The notes: generated by a model from the sequence alone, not told the origin. A stretch of 64,000 bases of DNA from Prochlorococcus sp. AG-436-C13 (GCA_003212695.1 QCPC01000002.1:1-64000), one strand, 5' to 3'. Shown: positions 33,766 through 43,281, counted from the first letter of the stretch. Translations and numbers: made by a program.

Positions 33766-35280
33766 ATGTCACGTAATCTTCACTCACTTTTGAGATCAGT
33801 AGGTCTTGATTTCTCTTCTGATTTTAAAGATGTGTTAATTGAAAGCATTGGCTGTGATTCACGCTCTATTAAAAAGGGTGAACTGTTTTTTGGGCTGTCA
33901 GGAGAAAAAGTTGATGGAGGCCAATTTTGGCGTGATGCATTGGCTAAAGGTGCTGTTGCAGCCGTAATAAGCGCTAAAGCAGCTGATATAGATCCGCCCT
34001 GTGAGAGGGATAGGGTAATTGTGCTAACTGATTCAATTGCTTATTGGATGGGTGAATTGTCAGCAGCTTTTTGGGATCAACCATCATTAAAGCTTTCATT
34101 GATAGGAGTAACTGGAACAAACGGCAAAACAACAACATCGCATCTTATAGAGTATATGGCTTCAAAATCTGGGTTTGAATCTGCTTTGTTTGGCACTTTA
34201 GTTAATAGATGGCCAGAATATAGTGAAGTTGCAACTCATACAACATCTTTTGGCGATGCCTTACAGGCTCAACTTGCAAAAGCAGTTCTGTGCGGGGCTG
34301 ACCTTGCTGCAATGGAAGTTAGTTCCCATGCACTTGCTCAAAGTCGAGTTGCAGGTTGTCGATACTCAGGAGCTGTATTTACAAATTTAACTCAAGATCA
34401 CCTTGATTACCATTGTTCGATGGAGGAATATTTCGAAGCAAAGGCTTTATTGTTTCAATCACCTTATTTGCAAGAAGGAGATGCAAGAGCTGTCATAAAT
34501 ATTGATGATGATTGGGGTTGTCGATTGGCTCAACGTTTAAACAAAAAATGTTGGAGAGCTTCTATAGATGCTCGCTTGATTGAATCTATGCGGCCTGAAT
34601 TATTCCTTACAGATTTAAATATGACCTCTAAAGGTTCTGAGGGTATTTTGCATAGTCCTTTAGGGAAAGGACGATTCTTTTCTCCTTTGGTGGGTAGATT
34701 TAACCTTATGAATTTGCTTGAGGCTGTTGGGGTATTGCTTCAACAAGGAATTATCTTGGAAGATCTTATATGCTCAATTAAAAGCTTCCCTGGAGTGCCA
34801 GGTCGAATGGAACCAATCGTGGTAGAAGGAGCAGATTTACCGGGAGTTGTTGTTGATTATGCCCATACCCCTGATGGTTTGGAAAATGCTTTAAAAACTT
34901 TACGGTCCTTTGTTTCAGGAAAGCTTTACTGCATATTTGGTTGTGGTGGTGATAGAGATAGAGGAAAAAGAGCACGCATGGGGTCTATTGCATCAAAACT
35001 AGCTGACCATGTGATAATCACTTCTGACAACCCGAGGACTGAAGAGCCAAGACAAATACTATTAGATATATTAGAGGGAATACCTATTAACAGAGAGGTA
35101 ATTATAGAAGATAATAGAGAGCTTGCTATTAAAGAGACTATTCTAAAGGCAATTCCGGGTGATGTTATTTTAATTGCAGGGAAGGGGCATGAAAATTATC
35201 AAATACTTAAACAGGAAACAATTGAATTTGATGATAGAGATATTGCAAGACAAGTAATGGAAGGAATAGCGAGAAGTTAG
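33766..35280 (+). CDS. murE: UDP-MurNAc-tripeptide synthetase (meso-diaminopimelate-adding)
   Basis: MurE adds meso-diaminopimelate to UDP-MurNAc-L-Ala-D-Glu in peptidoglycan synthesis. In 504 aa the ATP loop GVTGTNGKTTTSHLIEYM, THTTSFGDALQAQLA, NLTQDHLDYHCSMEEYF and the DNPR specificity motif (TSDNPRTEEPRQI) are all present, so it adds DAP rather than lysine. The ribosome site AGGAGT precedes the ATG. Its last 4 bases overlap the end of the convergent aminotransferase gene. Confidence 0.97.
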   Translation: MSRNLHSLLRSVGLDFSSDFKDVLIESIGCDSRSIKKGELFFGLSGEKVDGGQFWRDALAKGAVAAVISAKAADIDPPCERDRVIVLTDSIAYWMGELSAAFWDQPSLKLSLIGVTGTNGKTTTSHLIEYMASKSGFESALFGTLVNRWPEYSEVATHTTSFGDALQAQLAKAVLCGADLAAMEVSSHALAQSRVAGCRYSGAVFTNLTQDHLDYHCSMEEYFEAKALLFQSPYLQEGDARAVINIDDDWGCRLAQRLNKKCWRASIDARLIESMRPELFLTDLNMTSKGSEGILHSPLGKGRFFSPLVGRFNLMNLLEAVGVLLQQGIILEDLICSIKSFPGVPGRMEPIVVEGADLPGVVVDYAHTPDGLENALKTLRSFVSGKLYCIFGCGGDRDRGKRARMGSIASKLADHVIITSDNPRTEEPRQILLDILEGIPINREVIIEDNRELAIKETILKAIPGDVILIAGKGHENYQILKQETIEFDDRDIARQVMEGIARS

Positions 35281-36467
35281 TTTGTTATTTTTTCAAGAAG
35301 GGTTGCAAGTTTTTCTATCTCTTCATTAGTACTTGTTACATGAACACATGCACGAAGCCAAGCTGGGTCTTCAACTACTCTTATCCAAACTGATTCCTTA
35401 CCTAGCAACTTGACAATTTCCTTTGGACTGAATTTTGAATTCATAGTGAAGCTTATTATCCCTGCCGGTGGTGGTCCTTTAAGAATGAGATCTAATTTCT
35501 CAATATTGCGAAGCTTTTCCCACAATTTGTAGCTAAGAGATTTAATCTTTTTAATTCTTTCAATTCCATTCCCTTCATTTTCAAGAAGACTCAGTGAAGA
35601 ACGTAGACCTGCGAGAAGTGGTGTACAAGAAGTTGCTACTTCGAATCGTCTAGCATCAGAATGAAATGGATTTGGATTATTATTATGAATACTCTCTTCA
35701 TTGATAAGGCTTTTCCAACCAATTAGGGTAGGGGTTGCCTCTTTCAAGACTCTTTCTGAAAGGATTGCTCCGCCCAGGCCTTCAGGACCAAAGGCCCATT
35801 TGTGCCCTGTAAAAGCATAGATATCTGCTTTTTTAGCAGCTTCATTTATTGGAATTTGGCCAAAACTTTGTGCTGCATCAACTAATAAAAAAGGCTGATT
35901 TTTGTGATTCGAAAGAATTTCTGAAATTAATTCTATTGGCATTATTGTTCCTGTATTCCATAACAGATGAGATAGCACAACAAGTTTTGTTGAAGGTTTT
36001 AACTCTTTTTCTAAATTCTGAACAACTAAATTATTATTTATGGTTTCTTCACCATCCCCTTCTCTAAGTAGTTGAACTTTTAATATATCTATTTTCAGAT
36101 TAGATCTGTGTGCCAGTTCTTTGCAAGCCGATACAACTCCAGGATGCTCACAATCACTTATTAAAATTCTGTCTTCTTTAGAAAATGGCAGTCCCCACAG
36201 AGGTAGTACGCAGCCACTTGTAACATTCTCAGTTAAGCAAACCCTCCTAATATTGACCCCACAAAAATGTGCAATTATACTTTTAGTTTCGTTAATCTCT
36301 TTTGATATATAAGGCCATACATTATTTGTAAATGGTCCTAGTTCTTGTATCTTTAGCCAGCTACTTGTAATTGCATCTAGAGATGACTTGGGTAAAGGTC
36401 CTTGACCTCCATAATTGAAATAATATTTGTTTGATAATGCCGGTAAATCTGATCTTAAATAACTCAT
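35277..36467 (-). CDS. Class V aminotransferase / cysteine desulfurase-like PLP enzyme
   Basis: The 396-aa protein has fold-type I PLP motifs: CLTENVTSGCVLPLWGLPF, ISDCEHPGVVSACKELAH, VLSHLLWNTGTIMPI, VDAAQSFGQIPI, and the Schiff-base lysine in YAFTGHKWAFGPEGLGGAI. The C-terminal Cys-bearing loop of a true desulfurase is not obvious. It could be a selenocysteine-lyase, isopenicillin-epimerase-like or EgtE-like enzyme. Substrate unknown. Convergent with murE, overlapping by 4 bases. Confidence 0.82.
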   Translation of the reverse strand: MSYLRSDLPALSNKYYFNYGGQGPLPKSSLDAITSSWLKIQELGPFTNNVWPYISKEINETKSIIAHFCGVNIRRVCLTENVTSGCVLPLWGLPFSKEDRILISDCEHPGVVSACKELAHRSNLKIDILKVQLLREGDGEETINNNLVVQNLEKELKPSTKLVVLSHLLWNTGTIMPIELISEILSNHKNQPFLLVDAAQSFGQIPINEAAKKADIYAFTGHKWAFGPEGLGGAILSERVLKEATPTLIGWKSLINEESIHNNNPNPFHSDARRFEVATSCTPLLAGLRSSLSLLENEGNGIERIKKIKSLSYKLWEKLRNIEKLDLILKGPPPAGIISFTMNSKFSPKEIVKLLGKESVWIRVVEDPAWLRACVHVTSTNEEIEKLATLLEKITN

Positions 36468-36520
36468 TTATAAAATCTATTGGATCTTTATTATTTAGAT
36501 AATCTAAACTAAAAAAATAT

Positions 36521-36745
36521 TTAATTTAGGTGTTGTGGACATTTTAAAAGACCAATAGCAACAGCTGTAAAATTTAAACTGTCAGAATTTTGTATAACCT
36601 TTCTTACTTCTTGTACACCATACTTTTCACTAGCATCACTGTAAGCTAGTAGAAGAGACCTGTAAGTATCACTACCCTCTGAACGATATTCGCAGAACTT
36701 GTCCGCTACAGAATTAAGTAGAACCATTAATGTTAATTCGACCAT
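36521..36745 (-). CDS. Small hypothetical protein (74 aa)
   Basis: An ATG frame encodes 74 aa, mostly helical and soluble (LNSVADKFCEYRSEGSDTYR, then EVRKVIQNSDSLNFTAVAIG). No motif is recognised. It follows the start of the class V aminotransferase gene by 53 bases on the same strand, so it precedes that gene in transcription and may share its transcript. The amino-acid mix looks natural. Confidence 0.55.
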   Translation of the reverse strand: MVELTLMVLLNSVADKFCEYRSEGSDTYRSLLLAYSDASEKYGVQEVRKVIQNSDSLNFTAVAIGLLKCPQHLN

Positions 36746-36877
36746 AGAATTAAATTATTGCTATTGAAAATAGCATAGTCTTTTTCATGCAAAGGCTAAA
36801 CAGAGTAAATACTACAACAAATTGTATTTCCTTAATTTTATTATTATTTTCTATTTCTTTTGCTAGATATTGCAGAC

Positions 36878-36935
36878 TAAAAAAGCTGCTTAAAGGAGAA
36901 ATGCTGTAAATTCTCAGTTAAGCAGCTCTTTTTAG
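36878..36935 (-). terminator. Terminator hairpin after the DUF4278 gene
   Basis: AGCTGCTTAA and TTAAGCAGCT form a perfect 10-bp stem around a 24-base loop. On the minus strand it is followed by TTTTTTAG. It lies 24 bases past the stop of the 56-aa DUF4278 gene, so that gene is likely a monocistronic unit with its leader. Confidence 0.7.
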
Positions 36936-36950
36936 AAAAGGTGTTATAAA

Positions 36951-37121
36951 TCAATTCTGATAATTGATACCTCGATAAGTAAGAATTGGTATTTGTTGTT
37001 TTGATAAATCTTCTTTTCTGTTGGAGTAGATATTCCTTCTATAGGTAAGCTCAACAAACTGTTTTTGAACAGCTTCTTTATGTTGAACGTAAGCTTTTCC
37101 TCGATAAGTAAGAGTTGCCAT
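36951..37121 (-). CDS. DUF4278-type small protein with LTYRG repeats (56 aa), not in ORF track
   Basis: The minus-strand frame ATG to TGA encodes MATLTYRGKAYVQHKEAVQK and continues to ILTYRGINYQN. The repeated LTYRG-x-x-Y motif at both ends, plus an LTYRR copy in the middle, marks the DUF4278 family of cyanobacteria, whose function is unknown. The peptide is basic and soluble. AAGGA lies upstream of the ATG. The track instead lists a 71-aa shadow in another frame. A structured leader and an NtcA-type site precede it, suggesting nitrogen control. Confidence 0.8.
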   Translation of the reverse strand: MATLTYRGKAYVQHKEAVQKQFVELTYRRNIYSNRKEDLSKQQIPILTYRGINYQN

Positions 37122-37142
37122 TTGCAGAGTCCTTTGATTTTT

Positions 37143-37200
37143 CCAGGTCCCCGTTCCATGGCCTGGGTGGAACTGCGCCCTGAAGGTATCAGGGTGAACG
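37143..37200 (-). promoter_or_regulatory. Candidate glutamine-II (downstream-peptide) riboswitch
   Basis: On the minus strand the leader starts CGTTCACCC. P1 is CGTTC with GAACG. P2 is CCCTGA/TCAGGG. After GCGCAGTTCCACC, the loop strand CCAGG pairs with CCTGG just 3' of P1, making a pseudoknot. GTTCCA/TGGAAC is an alternative hairpin sharing bases with P1. This P1-P2-pseudoknot order, the start sequence and the short downstream ORF fit the downstream-peptide glutamine riboswitch known from Prochlorococcus and Synechococcus. I could not run a covariance search, so the call is by eye. Confidence 0.65.
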
Positions 37201-37204
37201 TTTT

Positions 37205-37218
37205 GTAGCGGTTGCTAC
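37205..37218. promoter_or_regulatory. NtcA-type palindrome GTA-N8-TAC before the DUF4278 leader
   Basis: TTTTGTAGC-GGTT-GCTACAAAA is a perfect 9-bp-arm palindrome (37201-37222) containing GTAGCGGTTGCTAC, which matches the NtcA consensus exactly. It abuts the riboswitch 5' end. A -10-like TAAGAAT (minus strand, 37225-37231) would put the start site inside the box, the geometry of NtcA repression. No -10 TAN3T sits at the activation spacing on either strand. As RNA it could also form a hairpin. Confidence 0.6.
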
Positions 37219-37405
37219 AAAATCATTCTTATGCTTGCTCTCTTTACCTGGAGTTCATTTTGATACAAAGATGTATTTTTTTTAGATTTAATTAATATTC
37301 TCAGCTATATGCTTCATTGTTTAAGTATTCTTTAGGAGGAAGCACTAGTCAATTGATAGCAATTTGGTTGGCTGTTCTCTTTAGTTCTATGAAAATTCTT
37401 AGAAG

Positions 37406-37663
37406 ATGAAAGCTTTTTTATTTTTTCTTGGATCAGCAATTAGGTGGATGGGTTCAGAGCCAAGAAGGTTTTTGTATTTTCATTTGTATTTAACTTGCGT
37501 CTATTTTTTTACTTATTTTGCTAAATCAGGATCAACAGATATTTATCGATTGATATTCACGGTTGGAGTAATAACTCCTGTTTTTATTTCTATTAGCAAA
37601 GGACTTCCCTTGGACTGTTTGAATTTTGATGCAGCAGTAAAGAAAGAGTTTCCCAATTCCTAG
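37406..37663 (+). CDS. Small integral membrane protein (85 aa)
   Basis: The 85-aa frame has two hydrophobic segments (about 22-38, FLYFHLYLTCVYFFTYF, and 48-65, IYRLIFTVGVITPVFI). The N-terminus is mildly basic (SAIRWMGSEPRRF), and it ends KKEFPNS. I do not recognise the family. It is convergent with nfu; a small hairpin (TAAGC-TTTTCT-GCTTA) lies in the gap. Its promoter region is shared with the NtcA-type palindrome of the divergent DUF4278 gene. Confidence 0.65.
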   Translation: MKAFLFFLGSAIRWMGSEPRRFLYFHLYLTCVYFFTYFAKSGSTDIYRLIFTVGVITPVFISISKGLPLDCLNFDAAVKKEFPNS

Positions 37664-37681
37664 GCCAGTAAGCTTTTCTGC

Positions 37682-37927
37682 TTAAAGCACTTGAATTACT
37701 TCACTTACTTCTGGAATCATTTCACAAAGCTTTCTTTCTATACCCATTTTCAGGGTCATTGTGCTACTTGGACAGCTCCCGCAGGCTCCCTGTAGGCGAA
37801 CTTTGACTATTGGGCCATCTATTTCCACAACCTCTACATTTCCTCCATCTGCTAGGAGGAATGGTCTCAATTCATCTAAGACTTTTTCTACGTTTTCGTG
37901 GGTTAGTGCCATGGATTCGTTTTCCAT
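37682..37927 (-). CDS. nfu: NifU C-terminal domain (Nfu-type) Fe-S scaffold
   Basis: Nfu proteins carry or assemble 4Fe-4S clusters and hand them to targets such as photosystem I. The 81-aa product is the bare domain: [40 protein letters not shown] with the cluster CxxC, and [12 protein letters not shown]. The start may be the second Met (MALTHENV). Cyanobacterial Nfu is essential for PSI assembly; assignment to that role is by family. Confidence 0.94.
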   Translation of the reverse strand: MENESMALTHENVEKVLDELRPFLLADGGNVEVVEIDGPIVKVRLQGACGSCPSSTMTLKMGIERKLCEMIPEVSEVIQVL

Positions 37928-37999
37928 ATAAGTTAGATATATTTTGAATTAGACTTAGCCTACTAATTAACTGATCTAATAGGAAGGGTTTAGGTTGTT

Positions 38000-39490
38000 T
38001 TGGCATTCTCCGATTCTCTAGGTTCAGAATCTCAATTTGATGCAGTCTTAGTTGGTGCTGGAATAATGAGTTCCACATTGGCAGTACTGCTTCATGAATT
38101 AGAACCTGATATGAGAATTCTTATTATTGAAAGATTGCAGGCTCCAGCTTTAGAAAGTAGTGCTGCAATTAATAACTCTGGTACTGGTCATGCGGCTAAT
38201 TGTGAATTTAATTACACACCTCTTAATCCAGATGGAAGCATTAATATTCAAAAAGCACTTGAAATTAATCATTCCTTTGAAACAAGCTTGGAGTTTTGGG
38301 CTTCTTTGACAGAATTGCAACGGATATCACCATCAAAATTTTTGCATGTTTTGCCTCACATTAGTTTCGTTTGGCGTGAAGAAGATATTGTTTTCTTGAG
38401 AGAGCGTTATACACGCTTGCGTACAGAAACTCCTTTTAAAGATATGGAATGGAGTGAAGATAAAGAGGAACTAAAAGAATGGATCCCTTTGATTATGAAT
38501 GGTAGGAATTGTAATGAGAAAGTTGCTGCAACACGCATGAATCGAGGAACGGACATTGATTTTGGCTCTTTAACCTCTTCTTATTTGAACGAACTAATTC
38601 AATCTGGAGCTGTAGAGTTGAGATTATCTACTGAAGTTGTCGATATTCAAAAGTCTAATAGAGATTCATGGCGCCTTTCATTAGCTAATAAAACAGAAAC
38701 TTATTGTGTTAAATCTCCTTTTCTTTTTTTGGGAGCTGGGGGAGGTGCATTGAGTTTGTTGCAGAAATCAGGCATACCTGAGTCTAATATCTATGGGGGG
38801 TTCCCAGTAAGTGGTCAGTGGTTGGTTTGCAATGATCCAAGCGTTACTAAGAAACATAATGCAAAAGTGTATGGTAAAAGTGCATTAGGAGCCCCCCCTA
38901 TGTCAGTTCCTCATTTAGATACAAGGTGGGTGAGTGGTGAAAGGTCTCTATTGTTTGGACCTTTTGCAGGAGCTAATACTAAGTTTTTAAAGAACGGATC
39001 TAATATTGATTTTTTTCGATCTATAAATCTTCGGAATTTTTCACCTATGGTTCAAGCTGGTATTGAAAACTTTGATTTGATTAAGTATCTTCTTAGTCAA
39101 ATTCAACTTAATCATACAGCTAAGATAGATTCCTTGAAGACCTTTTTCCCAGAGGCCAAGTCAAAGGACTGGAGCTTGGCAATAGCAGGTCAGAGAGTAC
39201 AGATTGTTAAGAAGACATCTCACGGAGGTGTGCTTAAGATGGGAACAGAAGTAGTTACATCTTCTGATGGATCTTTGGCTGCTTTATTGGGGGCATCACC
39301 AGGAGCAAGTACTGCTGTATCAATTATGTTGGAAGTTCTTAAGCGATGTTGGAGTGAAAAAATGTCTACATATTATTGGCAAAACCGATTAAGACAATTA
39401 GTACCTAGTTTTCAATTAGATGTTAATACGGATAAATCATTACTTGATAAGATTCGTTTGCGCACTGATTCCCTACTTGGATTGAGTTGA
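38000..39490 (+). CDS. mqo: Malate:quinone oxidoreductase
   Basis: Mqo oxidises malate to oxaloacetate and reduces membrane quinone using FAD. The 496-aa protein shows the FAD motif [57 protein letters not shown] and [24 protein letters not shown] is used as start; the first Met in the fold lies much further in, so TTG is accepted. It runs divergent from nfu across 72 bases. Confidence 0.93.
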   Translation: MAFSDSLGSESQFDAVLVGAGIMSSTLAVLLHELEPDMRILIIERLQAPALESSAAINNSGTGHAANCEFNYTPLNPDGSINIQKALEINHSFETSLEFWASLTELQRISPSKFLHVLPHISFVWREEDIVFLRERYTRLRTETPFKDMEWSEDKEELKEWIPLIMNGRNCNEKVAATRMNRGTDIDFGSLTSSYLNELIQSGAVELRLSTEVVDIQKSNRDSWRLSLANKTETYCVKSPFLFLGAGGGALSLLQKSGIPESNIYGGFPVSGQWLVCNDPSVTKKHNAKVYGKSALGAPPMSVPHLDTRWVSGERSLLFGPFAGANTKFLKNGSNIDFFRSINLRNFSPMVQAGIENFDLIKYLLSQIQLNHTAKIDSLKTFFPEAKSKDWSLAIAGQRVQIVKKTSHGGVLKMGTEVVTSSDGSLAALLGASPGASTAVSIMLEVLKRCWSEKMSTYYWQNRLRQLVPSFQLDVNTDKSLLDKIRLRTDSLLGLS

Positions 39491-39575
39491 TTAGTTTATG
39501 CATCATTTTTATTAGATAAGATGTTCATTCTTTCGCTAAAGAGTAACAGCAAAAAACTTAGTTTCCTGAACACAC

Positions 39576-41384
39576 ATGACTGATGTACCTATTTCGAGAT
39601 TGCGCAATTTCTGCATAATTGCACATATAGATCATGGTAAATCAACCTTGGCAGATAGGCTATTACAGGAAACAGGGACCGTTTCTTCTAGAGATATGCA
39701 GGAGCAGTTTTTAGATAATATGGACCTTGAAAGAGAAAGAGGTATAACAATTAAGTTGCAAGCGGCAAGAATGAACTATTCCGCTAATGATGGTCAGAAA
39801 TATGTGCTTAATTTAATAGATACACCGGGACATGTTGACTTCTCTTATGAAGTTAGCCGCTCTTTGCAAGCATGTGAAGGTGCTTTGCTGGTAGTAGATG
39901 CTAGTCAGGGGGTTGAAGCTCAGACATTAGCAAATGTTTATTTAGCACTTGAGAATGATCTTGAAATTATTCCAGTATTAAACAAAGTAGATCTGCCTGG
40001 ATCTGACCCAGAAAGAATTAAACAAGAAATTGAAGCAATTATTGGATTAGATACAACGAATGCAATTGCATGTTCTGCAAAAACAGGAATAGGCATTTCA
40101 GAAATTCTTCAGGCAGTCGTTGATCGCATACCTCCTCCTAAAGATTTACTAGAAGAGTCAACTAGAGCATTGATTTTTGATTCATATTACGACCCTTATA
40201 GAGGGGTAATCGTTTACTTTCGTGTTATAGCTGGAAGGATTTCATCTAGAGATAAAGTTCTTCTAATGGCTAGTAAACAGAGTTATGAGCTCGATGAGAT
40301 TGGTATAATGGCTCCAGATCAGAGCAAAGTAAAAGATTTGCATGCCGGTGAAGTTGGTTACTTAGCAGCATCAATCAAAGCAGTTGCTGATGCACGTGTA
40401 GGAGATACCATCACACTTTTAAATGATCCGGCACAAGAGCCTTTACCGGGATATACAGAAGCAAAACCCATGGTGTTTTGTGGGCTTTTCCCTACTGATG
40501 CAGATCAGTATCCCGACTTGAGGGAAGCTTTAGATAAGCTCCAGCTTTCAGATGCTGCCTTGAAATATGAACCTGAAACAAGTAGTGCGATGGGATTTGG
40601 TTTTCGTTGTGGATTCCTAGGGTTGCTTCATATGGAAATAGTTCAAGAAAGATTGGAGCGCGAATACGACCTTGATCTAATAGTGACGGCTCCATCAGTA
40701 ATTTATCAGGTGAATATGCTTAATGGAGAAGTTCTCTTGGTTGATAATCCAGCGATTTTGCCTGACCCACAGAAGCGTGAATCTATTGAAGAACCATATG
40801 TTCGAATAGAAATTTATGCGCCAAATGAATACAATGGAACTTTAATGGGACTATGTCAGGATCGTCGAGGTGATTTTGTAGATATGAAGTTTATAACTAC
40901 TGATAGAGTAACCTTGGTTTATGAAATCCCATTAGCAGAAGTTGTCACAGATTTCTTTGATCAAATGAAGAGTAGAACCAAGGGATATGCATCTATGGAA
41001 TATCACTTGATTGGATACAGAAAAAATGATTTAGTTAGACTGGACGTGTTAATCAATGCAGAAAGAGCTGACCCTCTGACGACTATCGTTCATAGGGAAA
41101 AGGCTTATAGCGTTGGTAGAGGCCTAGTAGAAAAATTAAAAGAGCTTATCCCTAAACAACAATTTAAAATCCCTTTGCAGGCATCAATTGGAAGTAGGGT
41201 TATTGCAAGTGAAAGCATCAGTGCCTTAAGAAAAGATGTTTTAGCAAAGTGCTATGGCGGAGATATTTCACGGAAGAAAAAATTGCTTAAGAAACAAGCA
41301 AAAGGTAAGAAAAGGATGAAATCCATGGGGAAGGTAGATGTCCCTCAGGAAGCATTTATGGCAGTACTTAAATTAAATAATTAG
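39576..41384 (+). CDS. lepA: Elongation factor 4 (LepA)
   Basis: LepA is a ribosome-bound GTPase acting on stalled or mistranslocated ribosomes. The 602-aa protein has [39 protein letters not shown] and the C-terminal LepA-specific domain ending [20 protein letters not shown]. The length is normal for EF4 and it lacks EF-G domain IV. Upstream spacing suggests its own promoter; a short pilin-like gene is convergent downstream. Confidence 0.98.
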   Translation: MTDVPISRLRNFCIIAHIDHGKSTLADRLLQETGTVSSRDMQEQFLDNMDLERERGITIKLQAARMNYSANDGQKYVLNLIDTPGHVDFSYEVSRSLQACEGALLVVDASQGVEAQTLANVYLALENDLEIIPVLNKVDLPGSDPERIKQEIEAIIGLDTTNAIACSAKTGIGISEILQAVVDRIPPPKDLLEESTRALIFDSYYDPYRGVIVYFRVIAGRISSRDKVLLMASKQSYELDEIGIMAPDQSKVKDLHAGEVGYLAASIKAVADARVGDTITLLNDPAQEPLPGYTEAKPMVFCGLFPTDADQYPDLREALDKLQLSDAALKYEPETSSAMGFGFRCGFLGLLHMEIVQERLEREYDLDLIVTAPSVIYQVNMLNGEVLLVDNPAILPDPQKRESIEEPYVRIEIYAPNEYNGTLMGLCQDRRGDFVDMKFITTDRVTLVYEIPLAEVVTDFFDQMKSRTKGYASMEYHLIGYRKNDLVRLDVLINAERADPLTTIVHREKAYSVGRGLVEKLKELIPKQQFKIPLQASIGSRVIASESISALRKDVLAKCYGGDISRKKKLLKKQAKGKKRMKSMGKVDVPQEAFMAVLKLNN

Positions 41385-41431
41385 TATTTTAAATAAGAAA
41401 AACTTTGCTTTTTGACTTTTCGTAGATGTGT

Positions 41432-41626
41432 TTATAAATAAGGAACGCTTGGGGATTGGTTTAAAGATAATCTATTGGGATTTGTTTTTAAACTTTGATC
41501 ATATCCTTCATTCTTGCTAATATTTGTCCATATTAGCGCAGCTATTATTAATATTGAGATAGCTATAGTTAGTTCTCCAACAGTTAGTCCTTGATCTTTT
41601 GGGAGCATGGTTTTTCTTGATTTCAT
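41432..41626 (-). CDS. Small pseudopilin-like membrane protein
   Basis: The track starts at MQLALIYM; the Met at MKSRKTMLPKD is equally likely and gives 64 aa. KDQG followed by LTVGELTIAISILIIAALIW is a prepilin-type signal: basic leader, Gly at -1, Glu at +5, then a hydrophobic helix. The mature part is very short (about 50 residues), unlike a structural pilin. It may be a minor pilin-like subunit or a plain one-helix protein. No pilus gene is nearby. Confidence 0.6.
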   Translation of the reverse strand: MKSRKTMLPKDQGLTVGELTIAISILIIAALIWTNISKNEGYDQSLKTNPNRLSLNQSPSVPYL

Positions 41627-41691
41627 ATATATAAGCGCTAGTTGCATAAAAAATCTACCCTTTATTATGCTTTTAGAGATGAATTTTTTAC

Positions 41692-42552
41692 TTGAGGTAC
41701 CTTTCTTTTTGGAGACGCCAAAATACTAAAAAACTTTCAAGCAAAATGGCAGTATGGGGAATTGCATTGTTGGGCGCTTATTTAATTGCTGCTTTACTAA
41801 CACCACTGTTAATCGATTTGAATATAGTTCCAGATGGTAAATTGGGACTTGATAGCCCTATGTACTCTGCTCCATCCTTGGAACATTGGTGTGGGACTGA
41901 TCGACTAGGCAGAGACGTATGTGTTAGGACCTTGCAGGGGACAAGTGTAGCGTTGCAAGTGGTACTCTTGGCTGTTGGCTTCGCTGTGATTATAGGTGTG
42001 CCCCTGGGAATTATTAGCGGCTACCTAGGTGGAACTATTGATAGGTTAATGGTATTGATAATGGAGACTTTGTATACTGTCCCTGTTTTGCTTCTATCAG
42101 TGGTGATAGCGTTCCTTCTTGGTAGAGGTGTTGTAAATGCTGCTATAGCTCTATGTGTTGTATATATTCCTCAATATTTTAGGGTTGTTCGTAATCAAAC
42201 TGCGCAGGTTAAAACAGAGCTTTATGTAGAAGCTGCGAGAGCTATAGGGGCAGGTCCTCTATGGATAATGAGAAGATATCTGTTGAAAAATGTAATGACA
42301 TCTATACCAGTGCTTTTGACCTTAAATGCTGCTGATGCAGTTCTTGTGTTAGGAGGACTCGGTTTCCTCGGACTGGGCTTGCCGGAAACTATCCCTGAAT
42401 GGGGCAGTGATTTAAACATGGCATTAGATGCAGTGCCAATAGGGATCTGGTGGACAGCTTTATATCCAGGTATTGCAATGTTTGGATTGGTCATTTCCCT
42501 TTCTTTAATTGGAGAAGCGCTGGAAGATTTACTGAATGGGGGAACTGATTGA
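41692..42552 (+). CDS. ABC transporter permease, DppC/OppC family
   Basis: The 286-aa integral membrane subunit has about six helices. The family marks are an N-terminal cytoplasmic segment, HWCGTDRLGRDVCVRTLQGT (typical of DppC/OppC), and the coupling loop EAARAIGAGPLWIMRRYLLK. Such permeases import peptides or nickel with partner DppB, ATPase and binding-protein genes, none of which are here. The start is a TTG; an internal ATG (MAVWGIALL) is also possible. Confidence 0.9.
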   Translation: MRYLSFWRRQNTKKLSSKMAVWGIALLGAYLIAALLTPLLIDLNIVPDGKLGLDSPMYSAPSLEHWCGTDRLGRDVCVRTLQGTSVALQVVLLAVGFAVIIGVPLGIISGYLGGTIDRLMVLIMETLYTVPVLLLSVVIAFLLGRGVVNAAIALCVVYIPQYFRVVRNQTAQVKTELYVEAARAIGAGPLWIMRRYLLKNVMTSIPVLLTLNAADAVLVLGGLGFLGLGLPETIPEWGSDLNMALDAVPIGIWWTALYPGIAMFGLVISLSLIGEALEDLLNGGTD

Positions 42553-42591
42553 TGATTGGCTATCTCTACAAGACATTTTTTGCTGTATTGA

Positions 42592-43281
42592 TTAGCACCT
42601 AAACTTACTTGTTCTTGGAAGACTTTCTAAGATTTCCCCGTTTGTTCCAAGTTTAGGGTAATTACGTCCCTCATCCCTACACCATTTTGCTACTTCAGGG
42701 TATGACCATTCGAACAAAGTTTGGTCATAAAGTGCTTCATTCAAACCTTCTCCATCATTTGGAATGACTCCATAGTGCTCCCTCTGCCTCAATGCTTCGA
42801 ATAGAAGTGTTGCTGAGGCTACTGATACATTTAGGGATTGAACCATTCCTCTCATAGGTATAAAAATAGATTCATCTACTGACTTTAATGCTGAATCACT
42901 TAAGCCCCATTTCTCAGCTCCCATAAGAAATGCTGTGGGTTGTCTATAGTCAGGGAGGCGATAGTCTTTTGCGCTTGCATTTAGGCTAGTACCATATAAA
43001 ATAAATCCTTGCTCCTTTAAATATCCAATAGCGAGTTCAATGCTCTCATGCTTTTTGAGCTTTACCCATTTTTGACTTCCCTGAGCTGTGCTATTGAATG
43101 TAGGTATTGCACTTTCTTTTGAGATTGCATGTGCTTCTAGGACTCCAACAGCATCACAAGTTCGTAAAATGGCAGAGAGGTTATGCGGCTTTTCTACTTC
43201 CTCAATCAAAATTGTGAGATTTGACATTCGACGATTTAGGACATGTTTTATTCGTTTAAACCTACGTGGTAAAAGCGGCAT
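42592..43281 (-). CDS. trmH: tRNA (guanosine-18-2'-O)-methyltransferase, TrmH family
   Basis: TrmH methylates G18 of tRNA as a SPOUT-fold enzyme. The 229-aa protein has LTILIEEVEKPHNLSAILRT, the SAM-knot residues FLMGAEKWGLSDSALKSVD, and the C-terminal SLNVSVASATLLFEALRQR. A helical extension after residue 175 is usual for TrmH. It is convergent with the DppC-type gene with 39 bases between. The start is followed upstream by a 358-base gap. Confidence 0.93.
   Translation of the reverse strand: MPLLPRRFKRIKHVLNRRMSNLTILIEEVEKPHNLSAILRTCDAVGVLEAHAISKESAIPTFNSTAQGSQKWVKLKKHESIELAIGYLKEQGFILYGTSLNASAKDYRLPDYRQPTAFLMGAEKWGLSDSALKSVDESIFIPMRGMVQSLNVSVASATLLFEALRQREHYGVIPNDGEGLNEALYDQTLFEWSYPEVAKWCRDEGRNYPKLGTNGEILESLPRTSKFRC

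Noticed and set aside
36944-37159. 71-aa reverse ORF in the track
   Set aside because: It is out of frame with the LTYRG-repeat DUF4278 gene (36951-37121), runs through the leader structure and reads as low-complexity sequence.
37145-37200. Glutamine-I (glnA-type) riboswitch
   Set aside because: The CGTTCACCC start fits both classes, but the GGAAGUAGG element and third stem of the glnA type are absent, and the 3' pseudoknot favours the downstream-peptide class.
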